Program-made: the position numbers and the translations under genes | In this document: positions 7,899 to 16,183 of the stretch, piece by piece | Layout: each line of letters starts with the position of its first letter | Numbering within the stretch: the first letter of the stretch is position 1 | Notes under the pieces: model-generated | What the model was told of the DNA's origin: nothing | Database searches by the model: none | The model's input: only the letters and a program-made list of their open reading frames with translations | Assembly (NCBI RefSeq): GCF_942548115.1 | Contig: NZ_OW824151.1 | Location: 1,116,001 to 1,180,000, forward strand | Origin: Aeromicrobium sp. Leaf245 | GTDB lineage: Bacteria; Actinomycetota; Actinomycetes; Propionibacteriales; Nocardioidaceae | Direction: 5' to 3' | Length of the DNA: 64,000 bases

Positions 7899-7973
7899 AC
7901 GGCACTAGCTCAACTGGCAGAGCATCGGTCTCCAAAACCGAAGGTTGGGGGTTCAAGTCCCTCGTGCCGTGCC
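7899..7973 (+). tRNA. tRNA-Trp(CCA)
   Basis: 75-nt cloverleaf. The acceptor stem ACGGCAC (7899-7905) pairs with GTGCCGT (7966-7972), and G7973 is the discriminator. The anticodon arm CGGTCTCCAAAACCG has anticodon CCA. The terminal CCA is encoded at 7974-7976, unlike the other two tRNAs here. Its place immediately before secE is the standard actinobacterial order. Confidence 0.95.
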
Positions 7974-8028
7974 AGCACCATCACCACATCGCACCATCCA
8001 GACCAGCACGACCAACGAAGGGGACACC

Positions 8029-8250
8029 GTGAGCGATCGCCACGAGACGTCGGCCACGAAGGAACGGCGCACGTCGCCGTTGACCTTCTACCGGCAGGTC
8101 GTCGCGGAGCTGCGGAAGGTCGTGTGGCCCACGCGGCCGCAGGTCGTCAACTACTTCTTCGTCGTGCTCGTCTTCGTCCTGATCATGATGGCGTTCGTCG
8201 CCGGCCTGGACTACGGGTTCGGCAAGGCGATGTTCGCCGTGTTCGCGTGA
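8029..8250 (+). CDS. secE: Preprotein translocase subunit SecE
   Basis: A small essential subunit that clamps SecY in the Sec translocon. The 73-residue product has the short actinobacterial form: a polar N-terminus, the conserved amphipathic segment [15 protein letters not shown], and one transmembrane helix (about residues 43-63, [20 protein letters not shown]). The GTG at 8029 is preceded by GAAGGGG; the upstream in-frame ATG lies inside tRNA-Trp and is rejected. It is cotranscribed with nusG, 16 bp downstream. Confidence 0.95.
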   Translation: MSDRHETSATKERRTSPLTFYRQVVAELRKVVWPTRPQVVNYFFVVLVFVLIMMAFVAGLDYGFGKAMFAVFA

Positions 8251-8266
8251 ACTGCAGAGGAAACCA

Positions 8267-9136
8267 GTGACTGAACAGTCCCCCGAGACGAGCAACGTCG
8301 AGGTCGAGGAGCTCTCCGACGTCGAGGCGTCGGACGAGTCCGCCGCGTCGATCGACGAGGCCCCCGAGGTCGAGGACGTGCCCGAGGGCGCCGACGAGAC
8401 CGTCGACGCCGACCAGGCCGCCGAGGCCGAGGTCGACGCCGAGCTCGACGCCGAGCTCGACGCCGACGTCCCTGCCGACGAGGCCGGTGACGGTGAAGAG
8501 GCCGGCGAGGACGCCCCCGTCGACGCGCTCGCGGAGTTCCGCGAGCGGCTCTACAGCCAGTTCGGCGACTGGTACGTCGTGCACACCTACTCCGGCATGG
8601 AGAAGCGTGTGAAGGCGAACCTCGAGAACCGCATCACCTCGCTCAACGCCGAGGACTACATCTTCGAGATCGTCGTCCCCACCGAGGAGGTCGCCGAGAT
8701 CAAGAACGGGCAGCGCAAGCTCGTCAAGCGCACCGTGCTCCCCGGCTACGTCCTGGTCCGCATGGACCTCACCGACGAGTCGTGGGGCGTCGTGCGCCAC
8801 ACCCCGTCGGTCACCGGCTTCGTGGGCAACTCCCACCAGCCGGTGCCCCTCAGCCTCGCCGAGGTCGAGCAGATGCTCGCCCCGGCGGTGGAGGCCGAGG
8901 TCGCCCAGCAGGCGGCCGACGCCCCCGAGCAGCAGCAGACCGCATCGTCCCCCAAGGTCGAGTTCGCCGACTTCACGACGGGTGACTCCGTCATGGTCGT
9001 CGACGGTCCGTTCGCCACGCTCCACGCGACGATCACGGAGATCAACCTCGACGCGCAGAGGGTCAAGGCCCTCGTCGAGATCTTCGGTCGCGAGACCCCG
9101 GTCGAGCTGAGCTTCACCCAGATCCAGAAGGTCTGA
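8267..9136 (+). CDS. nusG: Transcription termination/antitermination protein NusG
   Basis: Binds RNA polymerase clamp helices and links it to Rho or the ribosome. The 289-residue protein has an acidic low-complexity N-terminal extension (about residues 1-95, rich in D, E, A and V, with a 12-bp DNA repeat encoding AELD units). The NGN domain starts at [20 protein letters not shown] (about 100-119), and a C-terminal KOW domain (about 238-289) includes [10 protein letters not shown]. Bacterial NusG is usually about 180 residues; acidic extensions are common in actinobacteria, this one being long. The GTG at 8267 is 16 bp after secE. L11 and L1 genes follow as usual. Confidence 0.96.
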   Translation: MTEQSPETSNVEVEELSDVEASDESAASIDEAPEVEDVPEGADETVDADQAAEAEVDAELDAELDADVPADEAGDGEEAGEDAPVDALAEFRERLYSQFGDWYVVHTYSGMEKRVKANLENRITSLNAEDYIFEIVVPTEEVAEIKNGQRKLVKRTVLPGYVLVRMDLTDESWGVVRHTPSVTGFVGNSHQPVPLSLAEVEQMLAPAVEAEVAQQAADAPEQQQTASSPKVEFADFTTGDSVMVVDGPFATLHATITEINLDAQRVKALVEIFGRETPVELSFTQIQKV

Positions 9137-9186
9137 GCCGGCTCCTCCGGCCTGCACCACCCATCCACAGAAGGACCCGAAGAACA

Positions 9187-9615
9187 ATGCCTCCCAAGAA
9201 GAAGGTCGCCGCACTCGTCAAGGTGCAGCTCAACGCCGGCATGGCGAACCCGGCGCCCCCCGTCGGTACCGCGCTCGGCCCGCACGGCGTGAACATCATG
9301 GAGTTCTGCAAGGCGTACAACGCCGCCACGGAGTCCATGCGCGGCAACGTCGTCCCCGTCGAGATCACGATCTACGAGGACCGCTCGTTCACGTTCGTGA
9401 CCAAGACGCCGCCGGCCGCCGAGCTGATCAAGAAGGCCGCCGGTCTGTCCAAGGGCTCGTCCACGCCGCACACCGACAAGGTCGGCAAGCTCAGCAAGGA
9501 CCAGATCCGCGAGATCGCCACGACCAAGCTGCCTGACCTGAACGCGAACGACCTCGACCAGGCCATGAAGATCGTCGAGGGAACCGCCCGCTCCATGGGC
9601 GTCACCACCGACTGA
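9187..9615 (+). CDS. rplK: 50S ribosomal protein L11
   Basis: Builds the L7/L12 stalk base and the GTPase-associated centre with 23S rRNA, the thiostrepton target. The 142-residue length is standard. The N-terminal domain contains [28 protein letters not shown] with the proline-rich helix that thiopeptides contact, and the C-terminal rRNA-binding domain includes [14 protein letters not shown] and GTARSMGV. An AGAAGGA-like site precedes the ATG. It is cotranscribed with nusG and rplA. Confidence 0.97.
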   Translation: MPPKKKVAALVKVQLNAGMANPAPPVGTALGPHGVNIMEFCKAYNAATESMRGNVVPVEITIYEDRSFTFVTKTPPAAELIKKAAGLSKGSSTPHTDKVGKLSKDQIREIATTKLPDLNANDLDQAMKIVEGTARSMGVTTD

Positions 9616-9698
9616 CACACCCACCCCGACCAGCAACACGTGGCAGGGCCGGCTGGGCCCGCGAGACCACACCTGGTGCACACCGAAGGAAGCCAGAC

Positions 9699-10415
9699 AT
9701 GACACAGCACAGCAAGGCGTACCGCGCCGTCGCCGAGAAGATCGACAAGGACGCCGTCTACACCCCGCTCGAGGCCACCACGCTGGCCAAGGAGTCGGGC
9801 AGCAAGAACTACGACTCCACGGTCGACGTCTCCGTCCGCCTCGGCGTCGACCCCCGCAAGGCCGACCAGATGGTGCGCGGCACCGTCAACCTGCCCCACG
9901 GCACCGGCAAGACCGCTCGGGTCCTGGTCTTCGCGACCGGTGCCAACGCCGACGCCGCCCGTGAGGCCGGCGCCGACCACGTGGGTGCCGACGAGCTCGT
10001 CGACAAGGTCAACGAGGGCTGGCTCGACTTCGACGCCGTCGTCGCCACGCCCGACATGATGGGCAAGGTCGGCCGGCTCGGCCGCGTCCTCGGCCCGCGC
10101 AACCTGATGCCGAACCCGAAGACCGGCACGGTGACCACCGACGTCGCCAAGGCCGTCGGCGACATCAAGGGCGGCAAGGTCCAGTTCCGCGTCGACCGTC
10201 ACGCCAACCTGCACTTCGTGATCGGCAAGGCCTCGTTCTCGGCCGAGCAGCTCGCCGAGAACTACGGCGCGGCCCTCGAGGAGATCCTGCGTCTCAAGCC
10301 GGCCAGCTCCAAGGGTCGGTACCTGAAGAAGATCACCGTCTCCACGACGAACGGCCCGGGTGTCCCCGTCGACACGACGCACCTGCGGAACTTCACGTCG
10401 GCCGACGAGGCCTGA
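9699..10415 (+). CDS. rplA: 50S ribosomal protein L1
   Basis: Forms the L1 stalk at the ribosomal E site and represses its own operon in many bacteria. The 238-residue protein has the diagnostic segment [21 protein letters not shown] and the second-domain motif [14 protein letters not shown]. The ATG is preceded by GAAGGAAG. The 83-bp gap from rplK could hold an L1 site but I cannot fold it decisively. Transcription ends at the hairpin at 10431, which also faces the convergent histidine kinase gene. Confidence 0.97.
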   Translation: MTQHSKAYRAVAEKIDKDAVYTPLEATTLAKESGSKNYDSTVDVSVRLGVDPRKADQMVRGTVNLPHGTGKTARVLVFATGANADAAREAGADHVGADELVDKVNEGWLDFDAVVATPDMMGKVGRLGRVLGPRNLMPNPKTGTVTTDVAKAVGDIKGGKVQFRVDRHANLHFVIGKASFSAEQLAENYGAALEEILRLKPASSKGRYLKKITVSTTNGPGVPVDTTHLRNFTSADEA

Positions 10416-10430
10416 GCCTCCAGCCGACAC

Positions 10431-10465
10431 CGGACCCCCTCCGCCCCTCGGGCGGAGGGGGTCCG
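10431..10465. terminator. Bidirectional terminator between rplA and the histidine kinase gene
   Basis: A perfect 15-bp stem (10431-10445 with 10451-10465) has a 5-nt loop and lies between two convergent stops (10415 and 10485). The core is CGGACCCCC/GGGGGTCCG; no T-run on either side. Confidence 0.88.
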
Positions 10466-10484
10466 TGCGTCCGGGGGCGCGACC

Positions 10485-11690
10485 TCAGTGGTGGGGCAGG
10501 ATCAGCATCACGCGTGACTGCGGTGCGTCCTGCACGGTGACGTAGCCGCCGACCGACTCGGCGGTCACGGCAGCCTCGGCCAGGCCGTCGACCCCGGCGT
10601 CGCCGTGCAGCACGCCGCTCGGCAGGCGACGTGGTCCCTGGTCGGTCACGCGCACGCGCAGCACGGTGCGCAGCGTCGACACGTCGACGGTGACGTTGCC
10701 CGTGCCGCCGTCGGTCGCCTGTGCCAGCAGGGCGTCGACGACCTGCCGCACCGGCTCGGGGGCCACCTTGGCCGGGACGGGCGCCCGCGACGTGAGGACG
10801 AGATCGCGACCCTGCTCGGACAGCCGTTCCCGCCAGCGCTCGGCGACGGTGGACGTGAGGTCCACGAGGTCCAGGGCGACCTCGTCGTCGAGGGCGTCGT
10901 CGCGACGTTCCTCGAGCAGCTCGGTGACCGCGACGCCCAGCCGGTCCACGGCGGCGATCGCGCTGGTCAGCTCCGCTGCCACCTCGGGCGGCACCTGCTT
11001 CCAGAGCGTGAGGTCCTCCAGCGAGAGGCGCAGGGCGGTGATGGGCGTGCGGAGCTCGTGCGAGGCGGTCACGGCCAGCGAGCGCTCACGCTCCAGCAGG
11101 ACGTCGAGCCGGCGACCGGTGTCGCGCAGCGCACGGCCCAGCTCGTCGGCCTCCCGGACCCGGTAGCGGGGGACCGGCGTGTCGAAGCGGCCCGCCCCGA
11201 TCTCGGCGGCCACGACCGAGAGCTCGCCGAAGGGCCGGGCGAAGCGTCGTGCCATCACCACCGCCACGACGCCCGCGAATGCGGCGAGCGCGAGGGAGAG
11301 CAGGACCAGCGGCAGGACTCCGGCCGACACACGGTCGGTCATCGACCGCCCGGAGAGGCCGAGGGTCACGCTCCCGCCACCGTCGACCGTCCGGGTACTG
11401 CGCGGTCCGTCGGCGGCCGTGCGCCCTGCCGCGAGGCGCTCACCGCCGGAGGTCCGGTAGACCACGCGCTCGTCGTCCCGCAGCAGGGACGCGAGGTAGT
11501 CCTGGTCGACGGTCGCTCCCGTGGTCAGCCGGGCACCCACCGCGGCCGCCACCAGGGCGGCGGTGCGATCGGCGCGCTCGCGCTCCTGGTCCTGCACGAC
11601 GTCGGCCACCACGTAGGACGCCGCGACGGCGAACAGCGCGAGCACGAGCAGGGTCAGCCCGACGAAGGTCGCGACCAGGCGGTCACGCAT
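10485..11690 (-). CDS. Membrane sensor histidine kinase with degenerate ATP-binding domain
   Basis: The sensor of a two-component pair with the upstream response regulator (8-base overlap). The 401-residue protein has a transmembrane helix at about 8-31, an extracytoplasmic domain at about 32-122, a second helix at about 124-146, a HAMP linker at about 147-200, and an intact H-box ASHELRTPITALR with phospho-acceptor H211. The HATPase part is unusual: the N-box position reads VRQVVDALLAQATDGG without the usual asparagine, and the G1 position reads DQGPR instead of DxGxG, with no clear GLGL G2. It may bind ATP poorly or act with another kinase, for example the intact kinase at 16184. Family is certain; activity is uncertain. 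Confidence 0.85.
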   Translation of the reverse strand: MRDRLVATFVGLTLLVLALFAVAASYVVADVVQDQERERADRTAALVAAAVGARLTTGATVDQDYLASLLRDDERVVYRTSGGERLAAGRTAADGPRSTRTVDGGGSVTLGLSGRSMTDRVSAGVLPLVLLSLALAAFAGVVAVVMARRFARPFGELSVVAAEIGAGRFDTPVPRYRVREADELGRALRDTGRRLDVLLERERSLAVTASHELRTPITALRLSLEDLTLWKQVPPEVAAELTSAIAAVDRLGVAVTELLEERRDDALDDEVALDLVDLTSTVAERWRERLSEQGRDLVLTSRAPVPAKVAPEPVRQVVDALLAQATDGGTGNVTVDVSTLRTVLRVRVTDQGPRRLPSGVLHGDAGVDGLAEAAVTAESVGGYVTVQDAPQSRVMLILPHH

Positions 11691-12405
11691 CCGCGGCGTC
11701 GATCTCCCAGCGGAAGCCGACGCCCCGCACGGTGACGACGCGGCCCGGGGCCTCGGCGTCCTCGAGCTTCTGGCGCAGCCGGCCGATCGTGGTGTCGAGC
11801 GTCTTGGTGGAGCCGAACCAGTTCTCGTCCCACACCTCGTCCATCACGCGCTCGCGCGTGACGACGCTGCCGCCGGCGGCCTCGACCAGCGCCAGCACGT
11901 CGAACTCCTTGACCGTCAACGTGAGCTCGGAGTCGCCCACCCAGGCGCGCCGGGTGTCGCGGTCGACGCGAACCCCGCCGGTCGGGGACGACACGGGAGG
12001 CGCGGGGGCGACCTCGGGTCCTGGCCGGGCGCTGCGCCGCAGCAGTGCCCGGACCCGGGCGAGCAGCTCGGCCAGGGCGAAGGGCTTGGCGAGGTAGTCG
12101 TCCGCGCCGACGTCCAGACCGACGACGCGGTCGAGCTCTCCACCGCGGGCGGTCAGGATCATGATGCCGCCCTCGAACCCGTCCGCCCGGGCCCTCCGGC
12201 AGACCTCGAGCCCGTCGAGGTCGGGCAGGCCGAGGTCGAGCAGCACCAGGTCGACGCCGCCGACGGCCAGCCGCTCCAGGGCTTCGGTGCCGGTGGCCAC
12301 GCGCTCGACCAGGTGCTCCTCGCGCTCCAGCGTGCGGATCAGGGGAGCGGCGATCTGGTCGTCGTCCTCGACGATCAAGAGAGTGTGAGACACCTCATCG
12401 AGCAT
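11683..12405 (-). CDS. OmpR/PhoB-family response regulator
   Basis: A DNA-binding response regulator, 240 residues from the ATG at 12405. The receiver domain has the acidic pocket EDDD (13-16), phospho-acceptor D57 in LLDLGLPDLDG, T85 and K107 in KPFALAELLARVRALLRR. A proline-rich linker joins a winged-helix domain ending with the typical VRGVGFRW. A GTG at 12414 is an alternative start 3 codons earlier. The gene overlaps the preceding small membrane protein gene by 11 bases and the kinase gene by 8, so all three are probably cotranslated. Targets are unknown; the neighbouring CalY/SipW/Ig genes are the obvious candidates. Confidence 0.9.
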   Translation of the reverse strand: MLDEVSHTLLIVEDDDQIAAPLIRTLEREEHLVERVATGTEALERLAVGGVDLVLLDLGLPDLDGLEVCRRARADGFEGGIMILTARGGELDRVVGLDVGADDYLAKPFALAELLARVRALLRRSARPGPEVAPAPPVSSPTGGVRVDRDTRRAWVGDSELTLTVKEFDVLALVEAAGGSVVTRERVMDEVWDENWFGSTKTLDTTIGRLRQKLEDAEAPGRVVTVRGVGFRWEIDAADA

Positions 12406-12772
12406 AGAGGTCACCTGCGGGCGCGCGCTCCGGCTCGGGTGCCACCACCAGGGTCAGGACCGCCGCGGCCGCCAGCGCAAGTGCGACCACCGTGACGTCG
12501 ACCGGGTGCGGTGTCGAGCCGGGAGGACCCACGGTGCTGGCGAGCACGACGCCCGTCACCGTCGCCAGGGCCACCGCGGTCGCAGCCACCCGCGACTCGA
12601 TGCACCGGGCCGTGCCCAGGCGGGCCGCCGAGAGGAGCGCGATGGCGGCCAGGACCCCCAGCAGCACCGACGCGTACGGCTCGTGCGCGGTGGACACGGC
12701 CGCCCGTCCGAGCAGCAGCCCGAGCAGGGCCGTGCCGGCCGGCGCGAGGTGCGACGGAGCGACGCGTGCCAT
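12395..12772 (-). CDS. Small four-helix membrane protein in the SipW/Ig operon
   Basis: A 125-residue integral membrane protein that I do not recognise. Hydrophobic segments lie at about residues 10-24, 31-48, 62-78 and 91-110, joined by short loops, and the C-terminus is acidic. It starts one base inside the stop of the Ig-like surface protein gene (TGATG) and its own end overlaps the response regulator start, so it is embedded in the operon. Possible roles are an accessory to the secreted proteins or to the sensor; nothing in the sequence decides. Start and reading frame are supported mainly by the tight overlaps. Confidence 0.65.
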   Translation of the reverse strand: MARVAPSHLAPAGTALLGLLLGRAAVSTAHEPYASVLLGVLAAIALLSAARLGTARCIESRVAATAVALATVTGVVLASTVGPPGSTPHPVDVTVVALALAAAAVLTLVVAPEPERAPAGDLYAR

Positions 12773-14607
12773 CAGAAGTCCCGGTCGGCGGTGCCGGTCT
12801 CGACGGCCGGGGCCGTCGAGCACTTCTGGCCGGACAGGTCGGTGGCGGCCGCGGACGGCGTCCACATCATGGTCGCTGCGGTGGTCACGGTGCGCAGGCC
12901 CGAGCCCGAGGTCACCCCACCCAGCGCGACGGTGACGACGGTACGGGTCGTGGTGCCCACGGTGACCGTGGTCGCCGTCATCGTGCCGGACCACTGGACG
13001 GTCTTGCCGCTCTTGACGTAGTCGGCCTTGAGGTTCACCGCACCGAGGTTCACGCCGGGCACGTCGATGGTGTCGTCCTTGGCGCCGCCGCCGATGGGAG
13101 AGACGTTGCCGTCGCGCAGCCGCACCGTCACCGGCCGCGCGCTGCCGTCCCATCCGGCGACGACGGAGGCGGGAGCCAGCTTCTCGCTGTAGGTCAGGAT
13201 GAGCGAGTCGCCGTTGTCGAGCCGACCCAACGTGCCGCCGCCGTTGGAGGCCTGCACGTCGAGGGCCCGCAGCGGGCTGTTGTCGACGAATCGGGCACCC
13301 ACGACGGCGGAGGTCGTCGTGGTGCCTCGGACGTCGACCAGCTGGGCGCGCAGGTCGTAGCTGCCGTCGCCGACGGCCTTGGTGTCGAAGGCGCAGCTGT
13401 AGGGGGCGGTCGTGTCGGTGCACACGTCGGTCCACGTGGTTCCGCCGGCCGGTGCGCGCTGGATCCGGACCGAGGTGATCCCGGCGGAGGCGTTGGCGGA
13501 CGCGGTCAGGGTGACGGTGCCGGTGAGGTACTGGCCGGGGTCGGCCAGCGACACCGAGGAGACCGTGTTGTCGACGACCCGGTTGGCCACGATCGCGGAG
13601 GTCGTCTGCAGCCCGGCGGCGTCGGTGGCCACGGCGCGGAACGCATAGGTGCCGCCGGCCAGCGCCGTGGTGTCGTAGCGGCACGACCACGGGGCAGCCG
13701 CGACGGTGCACAGCGCCTTCCACGTGCCGGTGGTGCCCTGGGAGTACTGCAGCTCGACCGTCTCGACCCCGGAGCCGGCGTCGGTGGCGGTGGCCGCGAA
13801 GGTGCGCGAGCCGCTCAGCGGCGTGCCCGGGTCGGTCATCGTGACGGCGGGCCTGGTGTTGTCGACGAGGACGTCGGTCTGGACCGTCGACGCGGAGCCG
13901 GAGTAGGTGGCGCGCAGGTCGTACGTGCCGTCGGGCACCGTTGCGGTGTTCCACTGGCAGCTGGAGGCCGTGTTGATCAGCAGGAAGGCGCTGCACGCCG
14001 TCGTCCACCGGGTCGTCCCGGCCGGTGCGTACTCGAGGCGGACGGAGCCGAAGCCGATGCCCGCGTTGTAGACGGTCATCGATGCGGTCGTGGTCCCGGT
14101 CAGGACCTCGCCGAGCGGCGCCAGGACGACCGCGAAGGTGTTGGCGACGTAGGTCCGCACGACCTCGGACGTGGTGCTGTAGCCCGCCTTGTCGGTGGCG
14201 ATGGCACGCAGGTCGTACGGACCGTCCGGGGTCGCGCCGCTCGCCCGGGTGTCCCAGGAGCAGGAGTAGGGGGCGGTGGCGTCCGTGCACAGCGTGACCC
14301 AGCTCGACGCGTCGGCGGGCTGGTACTGCAGGACCACCTGGGCGACGCCCGACTGCGCGTCGCTCGCGGTGGCGGCGATCGTCGTGGTGCCGTTCACGGT
14401 GCTGCCAGCCGGCTGCGTGACCGCGACGGTCGGCGGCGTCCAGTCCGACGCGGCCGTCACGGTGCCGACCGGGTTGACGGTGCGGGCCGAGAAGCTCGCC
14501 GACGAGAAGCCGGTCACGGAGAACGCGAGCGCGACCAGGACCACGACGACGCCCGCCAGCGGCGCGCGGCCCCGCAGGGGCGACGGTGCTCGGTGACGGG
14601 CGTTCAT
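12772..14607 (-). CDS. Secreted Ig-like repeat surface protein with SipW-type signal
   Basis: A 611-residue exported protein. A basic N-terminus and hydrophobic segment (about 14-33) are followed by SASFSARTVNPVGTVTAA, the kind of sequence that follows SipW-type signal peptides in camelysin/TasA proteins. Next come four or more Ig-like repeats of about 95-100 residues. Each has a conserved CT..APYSC.WDT disulphide pair, YDLRA and a GS.T...TATD strand; they start near residues 55, 155, 245 and 340. The C-terminal part (about 440-611) is a different beta-rich domain with ILTYSEKL. There is no sortase motif or C-terminal anchor. The ATG at 14607 is chosen for its 8-nt spacing from GAGG. It is probably a structural or adhesive surface protein; the ligand is unknown. 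Confidence 0.8.
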   Translation of the reverse strand: MNARHRAPSPLRGRAPLAGVVVVLVALAFSVTGFSSASFSARTVNPVGTVTAASDWTPPTVAVTQPAGSTVNGTTTIAATASDAQSGVAQVVLQYQPADASSWVTLCTDATAPYSCSWDTRASGATPDGPYDLRAIATDKAGYSTTSEVVRTYVANTFAVVLAPLGEVLTGTTTASMTVYNAGIGFGSVRLEYAPAGTTRWTTACSAFLLINTASSCQWNTATVPDGTYDLRATYSGSASTVQTDVLVDNTRPAVTMTDPGTPLSGSRTFAATATDAGSGVETVELQYSQGTTGTWKALCTVAAAPWSCRYDTTALAGGTYAFRAVATDAAGLQTTSAIVANRVVDNTVSSVSLADPGQYLTGTVTLTASANASAGITSVRIQRAPAGGTTWTDVCTDTTAPYSCAFDTKAVGDGSYDLRAQLVDVRGTTTTSAVVGARFVDNSPLRALDVQASNGGGTLGRLDNGDSLILTYSEKLAPASVVAGWDGSARPVTVRLRDGNVSPIGGGAKDDTIDVPGVNLGAVNLKADYVKSGKTVQWSGTMTATTVTVGTTTRTVVTVALGGVTSGSGLRTVTTAATMMWTPSAAATDLSGQKCSTAPAVETGTADRDF

Positions 14608-14683
14608 GCTCATGTCCTCAACGGTAGGGAGGTCGACTCCACGGGGACCCCACGGGAAGGTCACACGACCTCCACGGAAACGG

Positions 14684-15340
14684 TCAGGAGTGGACGGTCA
14701 CGGGGACCGGGAGCTGGACGGGGACCAGGGGGGCGATCGGCTGGACGACCGGCTGCGCGGGCGGCTGGACGGGCGCCTCGGCGCGGTCGCGACGTCGTCC
14801 CCCGCTGCGCAGGGCGCCGACCAGCTCGACGGCACTGACGAGGGCGATGAGGCCGGCCGGCACGCCGATCACGAGCAGGCGCGTGTCCCGGTCGGCGAGC
14901 GCCACGAGCGCCCAGCCGACGTGCGGCACGTGGAACTCGACCACGGGCTGGTCCGGCGCGGTGAGCGAGAAGGACCAGGGGTCGGGCTGCGGGTTGGCGT
15001 CGCCCTGGGTGCGGAACAGGGGTGCGCCGCTCTCGGAGGTGGCGATGTCGGTGATGCGGTGCGTCACCAGGTTGGTGACGCCGCTGTCGGCCGGAGGCTG
15101 GTAGGTGATGACGTCGCCCACGGCGAGGTCGGCGACGGGGGTGGCCTTCTCGAAGGCGACCGCGCCCTTCTCGATCGAGCCGGACATGGACCCGCCGGTG
15201 ATGACGTAGCGCTCGTAGCCCAGCAGGCTGGGCGCCAGGTAGGCCAGTCCGGCCACGGTCGCCACGAGCAGGAGGGAGTTGACGATGACCGGGAGGACCC
15301 GGCTCGCGCGTCGGGGGGTGCGGCGGTGCGGGATGGTCAT
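14684..15340 (-). CDS. SipW-type (ER-type) signal peptidase I
   Basis: A membrane serine protease that cleaves signal peptides of specific secreted proteins. The 218-residue protein has an N-terminal transmembrane helix (about 15-38), the active-site motif GGSMSGSIEKG with nucleophile S51, a VGDVITYQPP strand and THRI with H94. The histidine stands where ordinary type I peptidases have lysine, which defines the SipW/ER subclass. A second membrane helix (about 170-192) precedes a proline-rich C-terminal tail (PVQPPAQPVVQP). The ATG at 15340 has an AAGGAGAA ribosome site; an upstream in-frame start lacks one. It sits between its two likely substrates, the CalY-like protein upstream and the Ig-like protein downstream. 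Confidence 0.9.
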   Translation of the reverse strand: MTIPHRRTPRRASRVLPVIVNSLLLVATVAGLAYLAPSLLGYERYVITGGSMSGSIEKGAVAFEKATPVADLAVGDVITYQPPADSGVTNLVTHRITDIATSESGAPLFRTQGDANPQPDPWSFSLTAPDQPVVEFHVPHVGWALVALADRDTRLLVIGVPAGLIALVSAVELVGALRSGGRRRDRAEAPVQPPAQPVVQPIAPLVPVQLPVPVTVHS

Positions 15341-15481
15341 GACGTTCTCCTTCTCCTGCTCGTGGCGGGTGGTCGTAACGTGCGGTCCCTCTCCTCGTAC
15401 GGGGACCAGCACGTGTCCTGCGTCCGGCCGTGGTCCGCGAACCCAGTCAGGCGCGCGGACCACCCCTGGTGGCCGGGGGCA

Positions 15482-15517
15482 CCCGGACGTCGGCCTCCCT
15501 CACGGCCGGCGTCCGGG
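15482..15517 (-). terminator. Hairpin between the calY-like and sipW-like genes
   Basis: A 14-bp stem (15482-15495 with 15504-15517, one G·U) with an 8-nt loop starts 7 bp after the CalY-like stop. Such a hairpin would let the fibre subunit be made in excess while some transcripts continue into sipW. A second inverted repeat, 9 bp, lies at 15431-15462. Confidence 0.6.
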
Positions 15518-15523
15518 CGAGTC

Positions 15524-16051
15524 TCACTGGTTGGTGGTGGTGGCCGAGAGCTGCGTGGAGTCCCAGCTGTACGCGGCGGAGGCGGTCTTGCCCTGCTGCG
15601 TGTTGTCGGCGGTGTCGGCGAGGCGCACCGAGAAGGTGTAGTTGCCCACGACGCCGGGCTCGACGGTGCCCAGGGCGTTCTTCTTGCCGTCGACGAGACC
15701 GCCGAAGTTGCCGCTGTAGACCTGGGTTCCCGAGGTCGTGTTCGTGATGGTGAGGGTCAGGGCGTCGTCGGCGAACTGGTTCGTCGACGTGGTCTCGGTC
15801 AGGCTGAACGCGGCCGGCAGCGAGCCGGTGTTGGTGATGGTCAGGCTGCCGTTGACGACGTCGCCGGGCTTGATGTTCGTGAGGTTGAAGACCGCGGCGT
15901 TGCTCTTGGAGTTGGTGTGCGACAGGGTGCCGGAGGTCACCGAGCTGATGGTGTTGGCGGTGCTCGAGGTGAACGTGGCGCCCGAGCCGATGGCGACGGC
16001 GCCGGCGGCGAGCAGGGTGGCGAGGGGGACGAGGACCTTCTTGGTGTTCAT
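15524..16051 (-). CDS. CalY/TasA-like (camelysin family) secreted protein
   Basis: A 175-residue secreted protein of the camelysin/TasA family, whose Bacillus members build extracellular fibres of the biofilm matrix. A signal segment (KKVLVPLATLLAAGAVAIGSG) precedes ATFTSSTANTISSVTSGTL, the mature start typical of SipW substrates. The family core FNLTNIKPGDVVNGSLTITN (about residues 55-74) is present. The mature part is rich in T, S and N with no cysteine, as in self-assembling beta proteins. Camelysin was once called a metalloprotease, but no protease motif is visible. GGAAG lies before the ATG. Followed by a hairpin and sipW. Assembly into fibres is inferred from the family. Confidence 0.85.
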   Translation of the reverse strand: MNTKKVLVPLATLLAAGAVAIGSGATFTSSTANTISSVTSGTLSHTNSKSNAAVFNLTNIKPGDVVNGSLTITNTGSLPAAFSLTETTSTNQFADDALTLTITNTTSGTQVYSGNFGGLVDGKKNALGTVEPGVVGNYTFSVRLADTADNTQQGKTASAAYSWDSTQLSATTTNQ

Positions 16052-16183
16052 GGGGGTTCTTCCTGTGTGGACCGGTGGGGCTCGACCGTGGTCGAGGTGA
16101 TGGCTAGAACGCTACGGAGCCCAGATCCACACGAGTCCCCCACGAGCTCCCCACGAGATCCACATCTCGGAACTCGCCGCCGG

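Noticed and set aside
7575-8032. Proteins encoded across the tandem repeats (several overlapping frames)
   Set aside because: All are repetitive Gly/Arg/Ala readings of the minisatellite; they overlap tRNA-Trp and lack start signals.
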